From contig JAODNB010000023.1 of NCBI GenBank assembly GCA_025464795.1, positions 1-13,020 on the forward strand: a stretch of 13,020 nt of DNA. Reading direction: 5' to 3'. This document shows positions 12,267-13,020 of the stretch, piece by piece (within the stretch, counting starts at the first letter, position 1; every line of letters begins with the position of its first letter). Both the position numbers and the translations under genes were made by a program. The stretch comes from Frankiales bacterium (lineage in GTDB: Bacteria > Actinomycetota > Actinomycetes > Mycobacteriales > SCTD01). The notes under the pieces are model-generated. The model searched no databases, was not told the origin of the DNA, and saw only the letters and a program-made list of their open reading frames with translations.

Positions 12267-13020
12267 ATCAGCAGCCGCCGCAAGAGCGCCAAGGCCCCGA
12301 AGCAGGCCACGCCTGCCTTCGTCGCGCGTCCCTTCGCAGGCCGCGCCGACGAGACGGAGTGGGTGGCGCTGCGCGAGGTCGTCCCTGCGGCCACCGCACC
12401 GCTGCACCTGGTCGGGAGCGGTGTCGAGGTCACCCTGTCGACGGTGCTCCCCAACGCGTGGCCGGGACTGGTCACCCTCGACGGGCGTCGCTTCCTGGGC
12501 CTGCAGGTCAGCAGCCGCTCGGGTGACGCCTCCCGCGACCTCGCGTCTGTGCTGCAGCTCGTCCTGGAGGCTGCACCGGGCACGTTCCTGTCCCCGTCCG
12601 AGCTGCCGGGCCCTGGCCCCCGCCTCCAGGACCTGCTCGACGACACCCCTCTCGAGGTCACCGTCCATGCCGGCTTCGACTACTGGCTGGAGGGAGTGGA
12701 GGACCCGGACGGCGAGATCGCCGAGTCCATGGAGCGGGCCAACTCCTCGGTTGTCCCCACCGCCCGACTGACGTCGGTGGCGAGCGCCTACTGGTGTCGA
12801 ATGAGGGCGCGCTCGCACCTGCGCTGGGTCCTGCCGGAGGACGAGAACCCCCTGCTCGACGCGATGGCTCGCCTCGGCAGCTCCGGGTTGTCGCTCGGAC
12901 CGGACACCCGTTACGTCGGGTCCTTCCGCGCCCATGGCCTGCTGGTCCCTGTCTGGGACCTGCCGCTCGAGACACCGGCAGAGGCTCTGGAGGAGCCGGC
13001 TGCGGCCCTGCGGGTGCGAC
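12267..13020 (+). CDS. DUF5926 family protein, partial at the right edge, probable ATC start
   Basis: An open frame of 251 codons runs off the right edge. It matches what I recall of actinobacterial DUF5926 proteins over its whole length: EWVALREVVPAATAPL, then VTLSTVLPNAWPGLV, RSGDASRDLASVLQ, GPRLQDLLDD, RANSSVVPTARLTSVASAYW, HLRWVLPEDENPLLDAMARL and YVGSFRAHGLLVPVWDLP. Function is unknown. The first codons read (I/M)SSRRKSAKAPKQATPAF, a basic N-terminus usual for the family. The codon for residue 1 is ATC at 12267, six bases after AGGAG. The first conventional in-frame start, GTG at 12363, would cut into the conserved EWVALRE block and has no ribosome binding site. The SEC-C metal-binding motif (CPCGSGxxYKxC) that I recall near the N-terminus of Streptomyces members is absent. 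No signal peptide or membrane helix is visible. Confidence 0.8.
   Translation, partial: MSSRRKSAKAPKQATPAFVARPFAGRADETEWVALREVVPAATAPLHLVGSGVEVTLSTVLPNAWPGLVTLDGRRFLGLQVSSRSGDASRDLASVLQLVLEAAPGTFLSPSELPGPGPRLQDLLDDTPLEVTVHAGFDYWLEGVEDPDGEIAESMERANSSVVPTARLTSVASAYWCRMRARSHLRWVLPEDENPLLDAMARLGSSGLSLGPDTRYVGSFRAHGLLVPVWDLPLETPAEALEEPAAALRVR

Noticed and set aside
12176..12526. A 116-codon plus-strand frame beginning inside the oxidoreductase gene
   Set aside because: It is in a different frame from the DUF5926 gene, which matches the family throughout. Its composition is that of a shadow frame.
10615..12771. A 718-codon open frame on the plus strand
   Set aside because: It crosses the GDPD gene in another frame, runs antisense through the oxidoreductase gene and enters the DUF5926 gene out of frame. 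Its composition is Arg/Ala/Pro-rich shadow coding.

Overview
The window is very GC-rich, with G/C-ending codons and several GTG starts. It has a lipoprotein PstS, a SenX3-RegX3 two-component system and a DUF5926 protein, all of which point to a high-GC Gram-positive actinobacterium (Actinomycetota). I cannot name a genus. It reads as a chromosomal region: I see no mobile element, CRISPR array, tRNA or rRNA, and no gene-free stretch longer than about 135 bases.

Left part (1-7793, all on the minus strand). Read in the direction of transcription, the order is: a Nudix/winged-helix regulator of NrtR type, senX3, regX3, pstS, pstC, pstA, pstB, phoU, and a truncated gene at the window edge. This is a complete phosphate-sensing and high-affinity phosphate-uptake module. 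SenX3 and RegX3 sense and transduce. PstS binds phosphate outside the membrane, PstC/PstA form the channel and PstB drives it. PhoU links transporter state to the kinase. Most junctions are ATGA overlaps or gaps of 1-2 bases. The exceptions are regX3-pstS (134 bases, with a three-unit 11-base PHO-box array and two hairpins) and pstS-pstC (85 bases, with a perfect 13-bp hairpin). A second PHO-box-like pair, in the opposite orientation, lies upstream of senX3.

Middle part (7832-11311, plus strand). An Fpg/Nei-type DNA glycosylase is translationally coupled to a single-domain rhodanese. A carboxymuconolactone decarboxylase/AhpD-like protein, a D-2-hydroxyacid dehydrogenase and a glycerophosphodiester phosphodiesterase (GDPD) follow. 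The Nudix regulator and the glycosylase are divergent, with only 38 bases between their start codons.

Right part. A renalase-like FAD oxidoreductase (minus strand) overlaps the 3' end of the GDPD gene. Divergent from it is a DUF5926 gene that runs off the right edge. Its only well-placed start behind a good ribosome binding site is the non-canonical codon ATC.

I do not see a clearly new multi-gene system. The most interesting signals are regulatory: the two PHO-box arrays, the intra-operon hairpin, the repeated leaderless-type starts and the ATC start.
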